A stretch of DNA of 64,000 nt from Shimia_B sp039815465 (GCA_039815465.1 JBCBZG010000001.1:255287-319286), one strand, 5' to 3'; numbered from the stretch's first letter, positions 43,065-52,047 are shown. Translations and numbers: made by a program. The notes: generated by a model not told the origin, from the sequence alone.

Positions 43065-43729
43065 CCCCCTTCACCCGATACGCGATCTACTTCACTTGCC
43101 CGCCGGGCCCACTGGCAGAGCGCGGCGCCGATTGGCTGGGCTGGGACGTGGCCACTGGCACAGCCCGCGATCAAGACGCCGACCTTGCCACGCTGACCGA
43201 GACGCCGCGCAAATATGGATTCCACGGCACGCTGAAACCGCCCATGCGCCTGGCCGAGGGCCGCACAGCGTCTGAGCTTATGGCGGCGGCCCGCGACCTC
43301 GCCGCCCGCCACACGCCCTTTACCATCGACCTGGGCGTCACCGCCTTGGGCCGGTTCCTCGCGCTCACGCCCGTGACACCCTCGGACCCGCTCCAAACCC
43401 TCGCCTCCGCCTGCGTGACGGAGCTTGACCCCTTTCGCGCCCCCCCGACGGAGGCTGAGCTCGCCAAACGCCGCAAGGCCCGCCTGACGCCGGAGCAGGA
43501 GAATAACCTGGTCGCCTGGGGCTACCCCTATGTGCACGACGCGTTCCGGTTTCACATGACCCTGACCGGCCCTTTGGATGACGCAGCCCGACAGGACGCG
43601 CAGTCACTCGCCACGTCCCATTTTGCACCCGCGCTGACCGCCCCGGCCCCGGTTGACGCCATCACGCTCTGCGGGGAACGCCCGGACGGGCGGTTTCAGG
43701 AAATCGAGCGCATAGTGCTTAGCGGCTAG
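43061..43729 (+). CDS. DUF1045 family protein, 2H-phosphoesterase-like
   Basis: 222 residues. The protein starts at GTG overlapping the kinase stop (GTGA); the longer frame upstream is kinase sequence read out of frame. Two H-x-T-x motifs are visible, His55 in FHGTLKPPMR and His165 in FHMTLTGPL, the mark of the 2H phosphoesterase superfamily that opens cyclic phosphates. Members are best known from phosphonate (phn) operons. Here it ends an acid-sugar operon with no phn genes nearby, which is unusual. Confidence 0.82.
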   Translation: MTPFTRYAIYFTCPPGPLAERGADWLGWDVATGTARDQDADLATLTETPRKYGFHGTLKPPMRLAEGRTASELMAAARDLAARHTPFTIDLGVTALGRFLALTPVTPSDPLQTLASACVTELDPFRAPPTEAELAKRRKARLTPEQENNLVAWGYPYVHDAFRFHMTLTGPLDDAARQDAQSLATSHFAPALTAPAPVDAITLCGERPDGRFQEIERIVLSG

Positions 43730-43731
43730 GC

Positions 43732-45375
43732 TCAGCCACGCTCCAACGCTGCCGCGCGAATGCTCGACAGCGTGGCGGCAGGCGAAATCGCCTCCTCTGA
43801 CACCCAAAGCTCAATCACCGCGCCAGTGGGCGAGGCAAGCGCCTCCGTAAACGCTGGCTCAAAATCCACCGTCTCTGTGACCCGCGCGGCATGAAACCCA
43901 TAGGCCCGCGCCAAAGCGCAGAAATCCGGGTTTTCAAGCGCCGTGCCAGAGACACGCGCGGGGTATTCGCGCTCCTGGTGCATGCGGATCGTGCCATAGA
44001 TGCCGTTGTTGACCACAATTATCACCGGGCGCGCGCCCGACTGCATGGCCGTCCCAAGCTCTGCGCAAGTCATCTGAAAATCCCCGTCGCCTGCCATGCA
44101 GACCACCTGCCGATCCGGCTGGGCGATCTTTGCGGCGATAGCGGCGGGGATGCCGTAGCCCATGGCCCCCGATTGCGGCGCCAAAAGCCGCTGCGCCGGG
44201 CCAAAACGGAAAAACCGGTTCGTCCAGACTGCGAAATTCCCGGCGCCGTTGGTCAGGATCGCGTCACGTGCCAGGGTGTCCTGCATCACCTCCACCACGG
44301 CCCGCATATCGACGCCGCCCGGCTGTGGCGCAGCGCTTAGGCTCTGCTCATAGCTTTCCCGCGCCGCTGCCGCCCACGGGGCAGGCCCCGCCACGGGCTC
44401 AAGCGCGGCCACCACCGCCCCAGGATGCGCGTGCACACCAAGCGCAGGCTGGTAGATCTTCCCCAGCTCCCGGTCGGAGGCATGGACATGCAGCAGCTCC
44501 TGCGCCGGGCATGGCGCATCAAAGAGCGTGTATCCCCCCGTCGTCATCTCCCCAAATCGAACACCAAGCGCCAGGATCACATCCGCCTGGGTGATAAGCT
44601 CCCGCACCTGCGGCGTCATGCCGACCCCGGCCACACCCGCGAAAGACGGCTGATGGTGGTCTAGCAGATCATGAAAGCGAAACGCCGTGAGCGCGGGCAC
44701 GGACGACACCGCCAGCCAGCCGCGCAGCGCATCACGGTCCGAGCCCGTCCACCCGCCCCCACCCGCGATCACCAGCGGACGCTCCGCCGCGCTGAGCCGC
44801 GCGTGGATCGCGCCCAGCGTCGCGGGCGCAGCAGCGGGGCGGGCATGGGCGGCGGGCCCGGCCAACGGCGCGACCTCCACCTCTTCGACGAGCATATCCT
44901 CGGGCAGCGCGATGACGACGGGCCCTGGGCGCCCGGTTGTGGCGACCGCCCAGGCGCGCGCGAGCACCTCTGGAATGCGGGCCGCGTCATCGATCTCCGT
45001 CACCCACTTGGCGACCGTGCCAAACATGGCGCGGTAGTCGACCTCCTGAAAGGCCTCCCGGTCGCGCATCCAGCGCGCGATCTGACCGACGAAAAGGATC
45101 ATCGGGACGGAGCCCTGCATGGCCGAATGCACCCCAATGGCCGCATTGGTGGCCCCGGGTCCGCGCGTGACCATGCAGATGCCCGGTGCCCCCGTCAGCT
45201 GCCCCCACGCGCAGGCCATGAACGCCGCGCCGCCCTCGTGCCGGGCGACCGTGAGCGTGATGGGGCTGTCATGGAGCGCATCGAGCACCGCGAGGTAGCT
45301 TTCCCCCGGCACACCAAACGCGCGCGCCACACCCAACCCTTCTAGGCTTTTGACCAGTAACGCCCCGGCATGCAT
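43732..45375 (-). CDS. thiamine pyrophosphate-dependent enzyme (acetolactate synthase-like)
   Basis: 547 residues with the three TPP-enzyme domains. Catalytic Glu is in TVARHEGGAAFMA near 49. The central domain follows residue 190. The TPP/Mg motif is AGDGDFQMTCAELGTAM, then VNNGIYGTIRMHQERE near 450. Related enzymes include acetolactate synthase, glyoxylate carboligase and benzoylformate decarboxylase; no small subunit is nearby, so biosynthetic IlvB is unlikely. It ends 2 bp from the convergent DUF1045 gene. Confidence 0.83.
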   Translation of the reverse strand: MHAGALLVKSLEGLGVARAFGVPGESYLAVLDALHDSPITLTVARHEGGAAFMACAWGQLTGAPGICMVTRGPGATNAAIGVHSAMQGSVPMILFVGQIARWMRDREAFQEVDYRAMFGTVAKWVTEIDDAARIPEVLARAWAVATTGRPGPVVIALPEDMLVEEVEVAPLAGPAAHARPAAAPATLGAIHARLSAAERPLVIAGGGGWTGSDRDALRGWLAVSSVPALTAFRFHDLLDHHQPSFAGVAGVGMTPQVRELITQADVILALGVRFGEMTTGGYTLFDAPCPAQELLHVHASDRELGKIYQPALGVHAHPGAVVAALEPVAGPAPWAAAARESYEQSLSAAPQPGGVDMRAVVEVMQDTLARDAILTNGAGNFAVWTNRFFRFGPAQRLLAPQSGAMGYGIPAAIAAKIAQPDRQVVCMAGDGDFQMTCAELGTAMQSGARPVIIVVNNGIYGTIRMHQEREYPARVSGTALENPDFCALARAYGFHAARVTETVDFEPAFTEALASPTGAVIELWVSEEAISPAATLSSIRAAALERG

Positions 45376-45441
45376 AGACCGCCCTCCCCCGTTTCGCGCA
45401 CCCTGCGCTAGGCGCGCGCGTGCGGCAAGCGCGAAGGCTGC

Positions 45442-46455
45442 CTAGACCTGGTAGTAGTCGCGGTACCACGCCACGAACGCCGCGACCCCGTCGCGCACAT
45501 TCGTCTCGGGCTTGTAGCCCGTCAGCGATTGCAGCAGGTCAGCATTAGCCCAGGTCGCAGGCACATCGCCGGGCTGCATATCCATGTAATTTCGGATGGC
45601 CTCGCGCCCGGTGGCGGCCTCAATCGCGTCCACGAAATCAAGCAGACGCACCTTGTCGGAGTTACCGATATTGACGACCCGGTAGGGCGCGACCGGGCTC
45701 AGCGTATCGCCCTCCGCGATGTCATCGGCGCTGTCGGGCCGCTCTGGCGCCGCGTCGATCAGCAACCGGATGCCGCGCACCAGATCGTCCACATAGGTGA
45801 AGTCGCGCCACATCTGCCCGTGGTTGTAGATGTCGATCGGCACCCCATCCAGGATGCCGCGCGTGAACTTGAACAGCGCCATGTCTGGCCGCCCCCAGGG
45901 GCCATAGACCGTGAAAAAGCGGAACATCGTCGTCGGCAGATCATGCAGATGGGCATAGGAGTGCGCCATCGCCTCATTGGCCTTTTTCGTTGCCGCGTAG
46001 ATCGTCATGGGGTGATCGGCCTTATGCCCCTCTGCAAAGGGCATCTCGGCATTCGCCCCATAAACGGAGGAGGTCGAGGCCATCAGCAAATGATCCACCC
46101 CAAGGGCGCGCGCGGCTTCCATCACGTTGAAGGTGCCGACGACATTGGCATCAATGTAGGCCCGCGGGTTTTCGAGCGAATAGCGCACCCCCGCCTGCGC
46201 GGCGAGGTGAACGATCACGTCGGGCTTGGCCGCGCGGATCGTCTCGATGGTGGTATCGGCATCCTCCACCAGCCCTTCGCTGGCGCTAAAATGCTCGGAC
46301 TGCCGCAGGATCGCATGGCGCCGCTCCTTAAGCCGCACATCGTAGTAATCCGTCATCCCGTCGAGCCCGACCACGCGGAACCCTTCCGCGAGCAGCAGCC
46401 GCGCGAGGTGAAACCCGATGAACCCGGCAGAGCCCGTGATGAATACAGTGCGCAT
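45442..46455 (-). CDS. NAD-dependent epimerase, UDP-glucuronate 4-epimerase-like
   Basis: 337-residue extended short-chain dehydrogenase. NAD loop VFITGSAGFIGFHLARLL (4-21), GVRYSLENPRAYIDANVVGT, catalytic STSSVYG with intact YAATK, and FFTVYGPWGRPDMALFKF. These runs are typical of UDP-glucuronate or UDP-galacturonate epimerases. ATG overlaps the galE stop by one base. Active-site residues are intact, unlike the RmlB-like protein in the same cluster. Confidence 0.88.
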   Translation of the reverse strand: MRTVFITGSAGFIGFHLARLLLAEGFRVVGLDGMTDYYDVRLKERRHAILRQSEHFSASEGLVEDADTTIETIRAAKPDVIVHLAAQAGVRYSLENPRAYIDANVVGTFNVMEAARALGVDHLLMASTSSVYGANAEMPFAEGHKADHPMTIYAATKKANEAMAHSYAHLHDLPTTMFRFFTVYGPWGRPDMALFKFTRGILDGVPIDIYNHGQMWRDFTYVDDLVRGIRLLIDAAPERPDSADDIAEGDTLSPVAPYRVVNIGNSDKVRLLDFVDAIEAATGREAIRNYMDMQPGDVPATWANADLLQSLTGYKPETNVRDGVAAFVAWYRDYYQV

Positions 46456-47477
46456 CACCCCTCCCTCGCGCCGGTGGTGATCCAGTGCCAGCTCGTGGCG
46501 CACATATCCTCCAGATCGCGGGTGGTTTCGAACCCGAGCAGCGCTTTGGCACGCGCGGGATCGGCGTAGCAGGTGGCCACGTCGCCGGGACGCCGGGGCG
46601 ACAGCTTATAGGGCAGGTCCCGCCCGCACGCGGCGGAATAGGCGCGCAACATCTCCATCACAGACACACCGCGGCCGGTGCCTAGGTTCACGACATGGCC
46701 GCTGCCCGTCTCCAACAGTTGCGACAGCGATAGGACGTGGCCCTGCGCCAGGTCGGCGACATGGATATAGTCGCGCACGCCGGTGCCGTCGGGCGTGTCG
46801 TAATCATTGCCGAATACATTGAGCTCCGGCAGGTCGCCCGCGGCAACCTTAGCAATGAACGGCATCAGGTTGTTGGGGATGTCCGATGGGTCCTCGCCGA
46901 TCAAACCGGACGGGTGTGCGCCCACGGGGTTGAAATACCGCAGCACGCCAAACGCCCAGTCCGGGTTGCTCGCGGCGGTTTGTTCCAGGATCTGCTCCCC
47001 CATGAGCTTGGTAAAGGCATAGGGGTTCGTGTAAGACCGCGGCGCGTCCTCGGTGATGGGCAGCACCTCAGGATCGCCATAGACCGTGGCCGATGACGAA
47101 AACACGAGCCGCCGCACCCCGCGCGCGTCCATCTCCCGCAACAGCGTCAACAGGCCCGAGCAGTTCACGTCGATATATTCCAACGGCTTGCGCGTGCTTT
47201 CACCCACGGCTTTCTTGGCGGCGAAATGGACGACGGCGTCGATGTCATGGTCCTCAAAAACGCGCGACACCAGCGCCCCGTCCAGGATCGAGCCCTCATA
47301 CACATCGACGGAGTTCAACCCCGTCAGACGCGCCAAACGGCCCGGCACGCTACGCTTTGCGTTGGAAAAGTCGTCGAGGATCAGAACCTTATACCCAGCC
47401 TCGACCAACGCGACAAAGGTGTGCGACCCGATATAGCCCGCACCACCCGTCAGGAGCACCGTTCCCTTCGCAGCCAT
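46455..47477 (-). CDS. galE: UDP-glucose 4-epimerase
   Basis: 340 residues. LLTGGAGYIGSHTFVALVEA at the N-terminus, VHFAAKKAVGEST, FSSSATVYG, the catalytic NPYAFTKLMGE, LRYFNPVGAHPSGLIGEDP and HVADLAQGHVLSL are all classic GalE. Supplies UDP-galactose for surface polysaccharides. ATG at 47477 has GGAGGT upstream; the upstream in-frame extension is not conserved. Part of the minus-strand sugar cluster. Confidence 0.93.
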   Translation of the reverse strand: MAAKGTVLLTGGAGYIGSHTFVALVEAGYKVLILDDFSNAKRSVPGRLARLTGLNSVDVYEGSILDGALVSRVFEDHDIDAVVHFAAKKAVGESTRKPLEYIDVNCSGLLTLLREMDARGVRRLVFSSSATVYGDPEVLPITEDAPRSYTNPYAFTKLMGEQILEQTAASNPDWAFGVLRYFNPVGAHPSGLIGEDPSDIPNNLMPFIAKVAAGDLPELNVFGNDYDTPDGTGVRDYIHVADLAQGHVLSLSQLLETGSGHVVNLGTGRGVSVMEMLRAYSAACGRDLPYKLSPRRPGDVATCYADPARAKALLGFETTRDLEDMCATSWHWITTGAREG

Positions 47478-47553
47478 GAGACCTCCGCCAGTTGGCACCA
47501 CACTCCCGCGGGCATAGCCGCACGCGGGGGCCATCACAACAGGCGACACGGCC

Positions 47554-48219
47554 TCAGCGCGATATCACGACCTCCAGCGCGCGCGCTGGTCGCCAAACCA
47601 GCACATGCGCCGCCCAGGCCCGCCCGGCGCAAAGCAAGACCGCGCTCGCCAGGCACACCCTTAGGTCCCGAAATGCGCCCCGGTCTTCGATATAGGCCAG
47701 GTCATGGCGCAGCTTTTGCTGGGCTTGGCTCTCGCTGGCCGCATAGCCCTGCAACACCTGCGCGCGGCCCGTGATCCCGGGCAGCACGCTGTGGCGCAGC
47801 CTGTAGCGTGGCAGGAGGCGTGCATAGGCCCGCGCGAAATAGACCTGCTCAGGCCGCGGTCCGACAAGGCTCATCTCCCCGCGGAGAACATTGATGAGCT
47901 GCGGCAGTTCATCGAGATGCGCCAACCGGATCAGCGCGCCCAAGCGGCTGATGCGGCGCGCCTCCGCCGGCGCAAACGCGGGCGCCCGCGCCGTCCCCAC
48001 CATGGAGCGGAACTTGAACATCCGAAAAGACGCGCCCCCCCGCCCGGTCCGGACTTGCGTAAAGAGCAGCGGCCCGGGGTTAAAGACCGGGTTCAGCACC
48101 AGCAAGCACGCTGCGACAAGGCACAGCAGCGGCGCAAGCGCCCCCACAGCCAACAGATCGCACACCCGCTTGGCGGCAGGGATCGGCGCTGCCTGGCAGC
48201 GCAACTCAGGATCAACCAC
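47554..48219 (-). CDS. bacterial sugar transferase (polyprenyl-phosphate glycosyl-1-phosphate transferase family)
   Basis: Monotopic membrane enzyme that starts polysaccharide repeat-unit synthesis on undecaprenyl phosphate. 221 residues: an N-terminal re-entrant membrane helix (AKRVCDLLAVGALAPLLCLVA), FTQVRTGRGGASFRMFKFRS, then the catalytic stretch HLDELPQLINVLRGEMSLVG followed by PRPE. GTG start at 48219 overlaps the end of the RmlA-like gene by 8 bp. C-terminal part is longer and more hydrophobic than usual. Confidence 0.87.
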   Translation of the reverse strand: MVDPELRCQAAPIPAAKRVCDLLAVGALAPLLCLVAACLLVLNPVFNPGPLLFTQVRTGRGGASFRMFKFRSMVGTARAPAFAPAEARRISRLGALIRLAHLDELPQLINVLRGEMSLVGPRPEQVYFARAYARLLPRYRLRHSVLPGITGRAQVLQGYAASESQAQQKLRHDLAYIEDRGAFRDLRVCLASAVLLCAGRAWAAHVLVWRPARALEVVISR

Positions 48220-49177
48220 GCTGGCCCGACACTTTGAGCGGCGGCGCCTCCACCGCTGGGCCCTGGGTCGCACCGTCGAAATAGGCCCGCAGCGCCTGAC
48301 CATAGGCCTCCTGCCCCGCGGTCCGCAGATGGCGCTGCGCGGCTGCGGCGAACTGGCGCCGGGTGATCAGCCCCCGCGACAACGCCGCAACCTCCGGCGC
48401 GCCCAAAAGCGCGCGCAACCGCCCCTGGTTCTGCGCCACAAAGCGACCCGCAGCCGATAGCGACGCCGCATCGGTCACGCGAAACCAGTTATGCTCAAAG
48501 CTCAGGCTGGGCGCCGCAAGCTCACCCGCGCTCAGGTACAGGTTCAAAAGCGCGCGCAGGTCCCGCAACGGCCGATCGGTCCGCTCGATCCAACTCGCAA
48601 AGGTGGGCGCCCGCGCGTCGAGCAGGTAAAGCCCGGCGAGCCGCCCCTGCTCCGGCTGTTTGATCTCATCGAGCTCGGGCTCGCTGGGGCTCGGCGCGCC
48701 TGCGCTATAAGAGCCGTCATTGTGCCGCTGCGCCAAGATCGCCGCCGCCCCCCGCTGCCCCGGCGCCACCCTGTCTAAGAAGGCGCCAAAGTCTGACCCG
48801 CTGATGATCGCATCCGCGAACGCCAGCACGGACGGCGCCCCGCCCAGAAACGCCTGCGCATCGGTGAGCGCGGCCACGCCGTTCCCGGGCTGGCTGGCGC
48901 GGACATAGCTGAGCTCCACCCCCAACCGCGCGCCGTCTTTGAAATAGGCCTTGTAATCACGCAGCTCCACGCCGTCGGCCACAAGCGCGATCTCGGTCAC
49001 GCCCGCGTCAATCAGCGTTGACAGCATGTAGCAGATCAGCGGCTTGTCATGGACCGCCGTAAGTCCAAGCGGTGGCGGCGCGCCCCGCCCCCGTGGCACA
49101 TACCCGTCGCCCGGAGCCACCAGGATGCCCTTACGCTCTAGCTTGCGCCGGGGCCTGTCTATCTTGGAAAAGGTCAT
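48212..49177 (-). CDS. degenerate RmlA-like nucleotidyltransferase homologue
   Basis: 321 residues aligning, by my memory of the family, with glucose-1-phosphate thymidylyltransferase along most of its length (DKPLICYMLSTLIDAGVTEI matches the RmlA core DKPxIYYPLSTLMLAGI). The catalytic loop GGSGTR is replaced by APGDGY (21-26); the following Lys and Gln of SKQLLP are lost; WLDTGT, with its metal-binding Asp, reads WFRVTD (231-236). Only the Asp of LGDN survives (FADA, 120-123). Pyrophosphorylase activity is unlikely. Neighbour of an equally degenerate RmlB homologue. Confidence 0.75.
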   Translation of the reverse strand: MTFSKIDRPRRKLERKGILVAPGDGYVPRGRGAPPPLGLTAVHDKPLICYMLSTLIDAGVTEIALVADGVELRDYKAYFKDGARLGVELSYVRASQPGNGVAALTDAQAFLGGAPSVLAFADAIISGSDFGAFLDRVAPGQRGAAAILAQRHNDGSYSAGAPSPSEPELDEIKQPEQGRLAGLYLLDARAPTFASWIERTDRPLRDLRALLNLYLSAGELAAPSLSFEHNWFRVTDAASLSAAGRFVAQNQGRLRALLGAPEVAALSRGLITRRQFAAAAQRHLRTAGQEAYGQALRAYFDGATQGPAVEAPPLKVSGQRG

Positions 49178-49241
49178 AGCGTGCCTCCTAGACGCTGAAA
49201 TTCATGGGATCGGGCGGCGAACGTGGGACGGGGTCTGCGGC

Positions 49242-50312
49242 TCATGCCACGGCCTCCCGCGGGCCTGGCCCGACGTGGGATCGCGCGCGGTCTGTCTCGT
49301 CCCGGCGCGTGACGATGGTTTTCCACCAGCTCGCGTGGTTCACGTACCAATCAATCGTTGCTGCCAGCCCCTGGTCAAAGCTGAGCCGCGGCGCCCAGCC
49401 CAGATCGCGGCGCAGCGGGCCCGCATCCACGGGGGCGGAGGCCTGGTCGATCCCGGGCCGATCCTCCAAATGCGTGATCTGCTGGCTATAGGGCACGGGC
49501 TGCGGGCGGCGCAGCTGCAACTGGCGGCATAACGCGCGCACAAGATCGACATCGCGCAGCTCATTGCCCGTCGCCACGCCATAGCTTTGCCCGGGCGTCC
49601 CACCATCGAGCACCGCAAAAATCGCCCGCGCGTGGTCATCGACATGGAGCCAGTCGCGCGTCTGCTGACCATCCCCAAAAATCTCAATCTGATCGCCCAG
49701 CGCAGCCTGGGTCAGCGCCCGCGGGATCAGCTTTTCCGGGTTCTGCCAAGGCCCATAGGTGTCGGTTGCCCGCGTCATCAGCGTCGGCAGACCAAAGGCC
49801 TGAAACCAGCTTTGAACCAAATGATCAGCCGACGCCTTTGAGGCAGCTTGCGGGGCCTCGGGCGCGTAGTGCTGGTCGCCCTGGGGCGTGGCCCATACAT
49901 CGCGGCTGCCTTTTACGTTAGGAGCAGAGGCATGCAGGAACCGGAACCCATCAGGCCGCCCGACGCTCTCCCAATGAACGCGCGCAGCCTCCAGCAGCGT
50001 GGCCGTGCCCAGCACATTCGTCCCGAGCGCATGGAGCGGGTTTGTCCGGCTGCGCAGATCATCCGTTTCGGCGGCCAGGTGGATCACAGCGCGGGGCGCG
50101 TGGGTGGCAAAGAGGCGCGCGGCCTCCTGCGCGTCGGTGATATCGATCGTCTCCAGCGTGTAGCCAGGCTCCTCCTCCAGGTCCCAAACGCTCGATAGCG
50201 AGGCCGCGTAGGTCAACAGATCTGCATTCACCACCCGCTCCCCGCGGGCCAGCGCCTCTCGGATCACGCGGTTGCCGATAAAGCCCGCGCCGCCGGTGAC
50301 GAGCAGCGTCAT
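49242..50312 (-). CDS. degenerate RmlB-like NAD-dependent epimerase/dehydratase homologue
   Basis: 356 residues that match dTDP-glucose 4,6-dehydratase in scaffold: NAD loop TGGAGFIGNRV, NPEKLIPRALTQAALG, TRDWLHVDDHARA and ITHLEDRPG. Catalytic residues are gone: STDEVYG reads SAPNVKG (129-135), replacing the Thr, Asp and Glu; the YxxxK tyrosine is Gln155 (QAASK, only Lys159 kept); the substrate-binding RPGHDRRYAID region reads RPGIDQASAPVD. It probably binds NAD but cannot dehydrate. It precedes the degenerate RmlA-like gene by 64 bp. Confidence 0.75.
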   Translation of the reverse strand: MTLLVTGGAGFIGNRVIREALARGERVVNADLLTYAASLSSVWDLEEEPGYTLETIDITDAQEAARLFATHAPRAVIHLAAETDDLRSRTNPLHALGTNVLGTATLLEAARVHWESVGRPDGFRFLHASAPNVKGSRDVWATPQGDQHYAPEAPQAASKASADHLVQSWFQAFGLPTLMTRATDTYGPWQNPEKLIPRALTQAALGDQIEIFGDGQQTRDWLHVDDHARAIFAVLDGGTPGQSYGVATGNELRDVDLVRALCRQLQLRRPQPVPYSQQITHLEDRPGIDQASAPVDAGPLRRDLGWAPRLSFDQGLAATIDWYVNHASWWKTIVTRRDETDRARSHVGPGPREAVA

Positions 50313-50543
50313 GGCCGCACCCTAGCGCGAGAGGCCTGAACGGGCGTGTCAACGGGACCGGAGAGGCCGCGCGCTGCGCGCGAGCCAAAGGCGCAAAGCC
50401 GCGCGTTTTCATCTCTTTGCATCTGACATCCCCTCACTTTGCAGCGTGGGGGAACGCTAGGCGCTGGGGGGTCAAGATCAGGTAAATGGCCGCGGTAAGC
50501 TGCCCACAACTTTGGTCAAATTGCGGCGGTTTCGGCGCGTGGC

Positions 50544-50562
50544 CCGGGGGCTCAGCCCCTGG
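50544..50562 (-). terminator. hairpin directly after glmM
   Basis: Eight-base-pair stem (CCGGGGGC against GCCCCTGG, one G-T pair) with loop TCA. It starts immediately after the glmM stop and has no T-run on the minus strand. It may slow or end transcription before the RmlB-like gene. I see no gene in the 250-bp gap 50313-50562 that holds it. Confidence 0.45.
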
Positions 50563-51906
50563 CTACCCCGCCGCGGCGCGCACGGCGCCCGCGATATCGG
50601 CCACCACGCGATCCATCAGCGCAGCATCCTCGGCCTCGGCCATGACGCGGATCAACGGCTCCGTCCCCGATTTCCGAATGAGCAGCCGCCCACGACCGCT
50701 CAGCTCCGCCTCGCCCGCCTCAATGGCGGCTTTGACGGCGGCGTCCGCCAGCGGGTCGGCCCCCGCCGCATAGCGCACGTTTTCGAGCTTTTGTGGACAG
50801 GGCTCAAACACATTGGCCAAAGCGCTCGCAGGCGTCCCGCTGTCGACCATGGCCGACAAAAACTGCAAGCCTGCGAGCAGCCCGTCGCCGGTGGTGGCGT
50901 GGTCGGACATCACGATATGGCCCGACTGCTCCCCCCCCAGATTGAACCCCTGGGCGCGCATGGCCTCCACCACATAGCGGTCGCCCACTTGTGTCCGATG
51001 CAGCGTCAGCCCCTGGCCGTCCAACCAGTGCTCAAGCCCCAGGTTCGACATCACCGTTGCCACAAGCGTGCCCCCCGCGAGCCGCCCCGCAGCCGCCCAG
51101 CGCCCAGCGATCACCGCCATCAACTGGTCGCCATCGGCCACTGCGCCGGTTTCATCCACCAGGATCAGCCGATCCGCATCCCCGTCGAGCGCGAGCCCCA
51201 CATGGGCGCCTTCTTCGACCACTTTGGCGGCAAGCGCGGCGGGAGATGTGGACCCGCAGCCCTTGTTGATGTTGTAACCATCAGGCGCCACCCCCATGGG
51301 GATGACGTCAGCGCCGAGTTCCCAAAGCACCTGCGGCGCAGCTTTGTAGCCCGCACCATGGGCGCAATCGACGACGATCTTGAGCCCGCCAAAGCGCTGA
51401 CCACGCGGCAAGGTCGCCTTTACCGCCTCCACATACCGGCCGGTGGCGCTTTCGATGCGGGCGGCGCGCCCGATGTCTTGGGGATCGCACAGCGCCACGC
51501 CCGCCTCGAAGATCGCCGTAATCTCCGCCTCCGCCTCGTCGGACAGCTTGTAGCCGTCTTGGCCGAAAAACTTGATGCCATTGTCATGGTGCGGGTTGTG
51601 GCTGGCGGAAATCATAACCCCCGCATCCGCGCGCATCGACGTCGTCAGCATCCCCACCGCGGGCGTGGGGATCGGCCCCAAAAAGATCACATCCATCCCC
51701 GTGGACATCAAACCAGACGCCAGGGCTGTCTCCAACATATAGCCCGACCGCCGCGTATCCTTGCCCACGATGACAGAGTTCTGCCCACCGCTCCGGCGGA
51801 AATACTGACCCGCCGCCGCCCCAATCCGCTGCACCGCCTCGGGCGTCATGGGAAAGCTATTGGCCGTGCCTCGGATGCCATCTGTGCCAAAGAGTTTGCG
51901 CGCCAT
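50563..51906 (-). CDS. glmM: phosphoglucosamine mutase
   Basis: Converts glucosamine 6-phosphate to glucosamine 1-phosphate for UDP-GlcNAc, needed for peptidoglycan and LPS. 447 residues: N-terminal RKLFGTDGIRGTAN, the phosphoserine loop GVMISASHNPHHDNGIKFFG near 97, metal-binding LALDGDADRLILVD near 240, sugar-binding GGEQSGHIVMSDHATTGDG near 325 and the phosphate-binding LIRKSGTEPLIRVM near 405. ATG at 51906 preferred over an upstream in-frame start. Upstream end of the sugar cluster. Confidence 0.95.
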   Translation of the reverse strand: MARKLFGTDGIRGTANSFPMTPEAVQRIGAAAGQYFRRSGGQNSVIVGKDTRRSGYMLETALASGLMSTGMDVIFLGPIPTPAVGMLTTSMRADAGVMISASHNPHHDNGIKFFGQDGYKLSDEAEAEITAIFEAGVALCDPQDIGRAARIESATGRYVEAVKATLPRGQRFGGLKIVVDCAHGAGYKAAPQVLWELGADVIPMGVAPDGYNINKGCGSTSPAALAAKVVEEGAHVGLALDGDADRLILVDETGAVADGDQLMAVIAGRWAAAGRLAGGTLVATVMSNLGLEHWLDGQGLTLHRTQVGDRYVVEAMRAQGFNLGGEQSGHIVMSDHATTGDGLLAGLQFLSAMVDSGTPASALANVFEPCPQKLENVRYAAGADPLADAAVKAAIEAGEAELSGRGRLLIRKSGTEPLIRVMAEAEDAALMDRVVADIAGAVRAAAG

Positions 51907-52047
51907 ACTCGTCCCTTTATGTTTGGGGCCTGGGGTCTTTTGCCTCTGGCCTACCCGCCTCAATCCGTGCCGTCCAGCCTAGCGCGCAGCCGTTAGCGTT
52001 TTGCGAAGAGACTTGCGCACGCCCCCGTGCAAGGCGACACCGGGGCC

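Noticed and set aside
50313..50562. Possible fourth copy of the structured repeat (GCCAAAGGC-like string)
   Set aside because: Only a few bases match; no outer stem or 3' GC hairpin of the right form is present.
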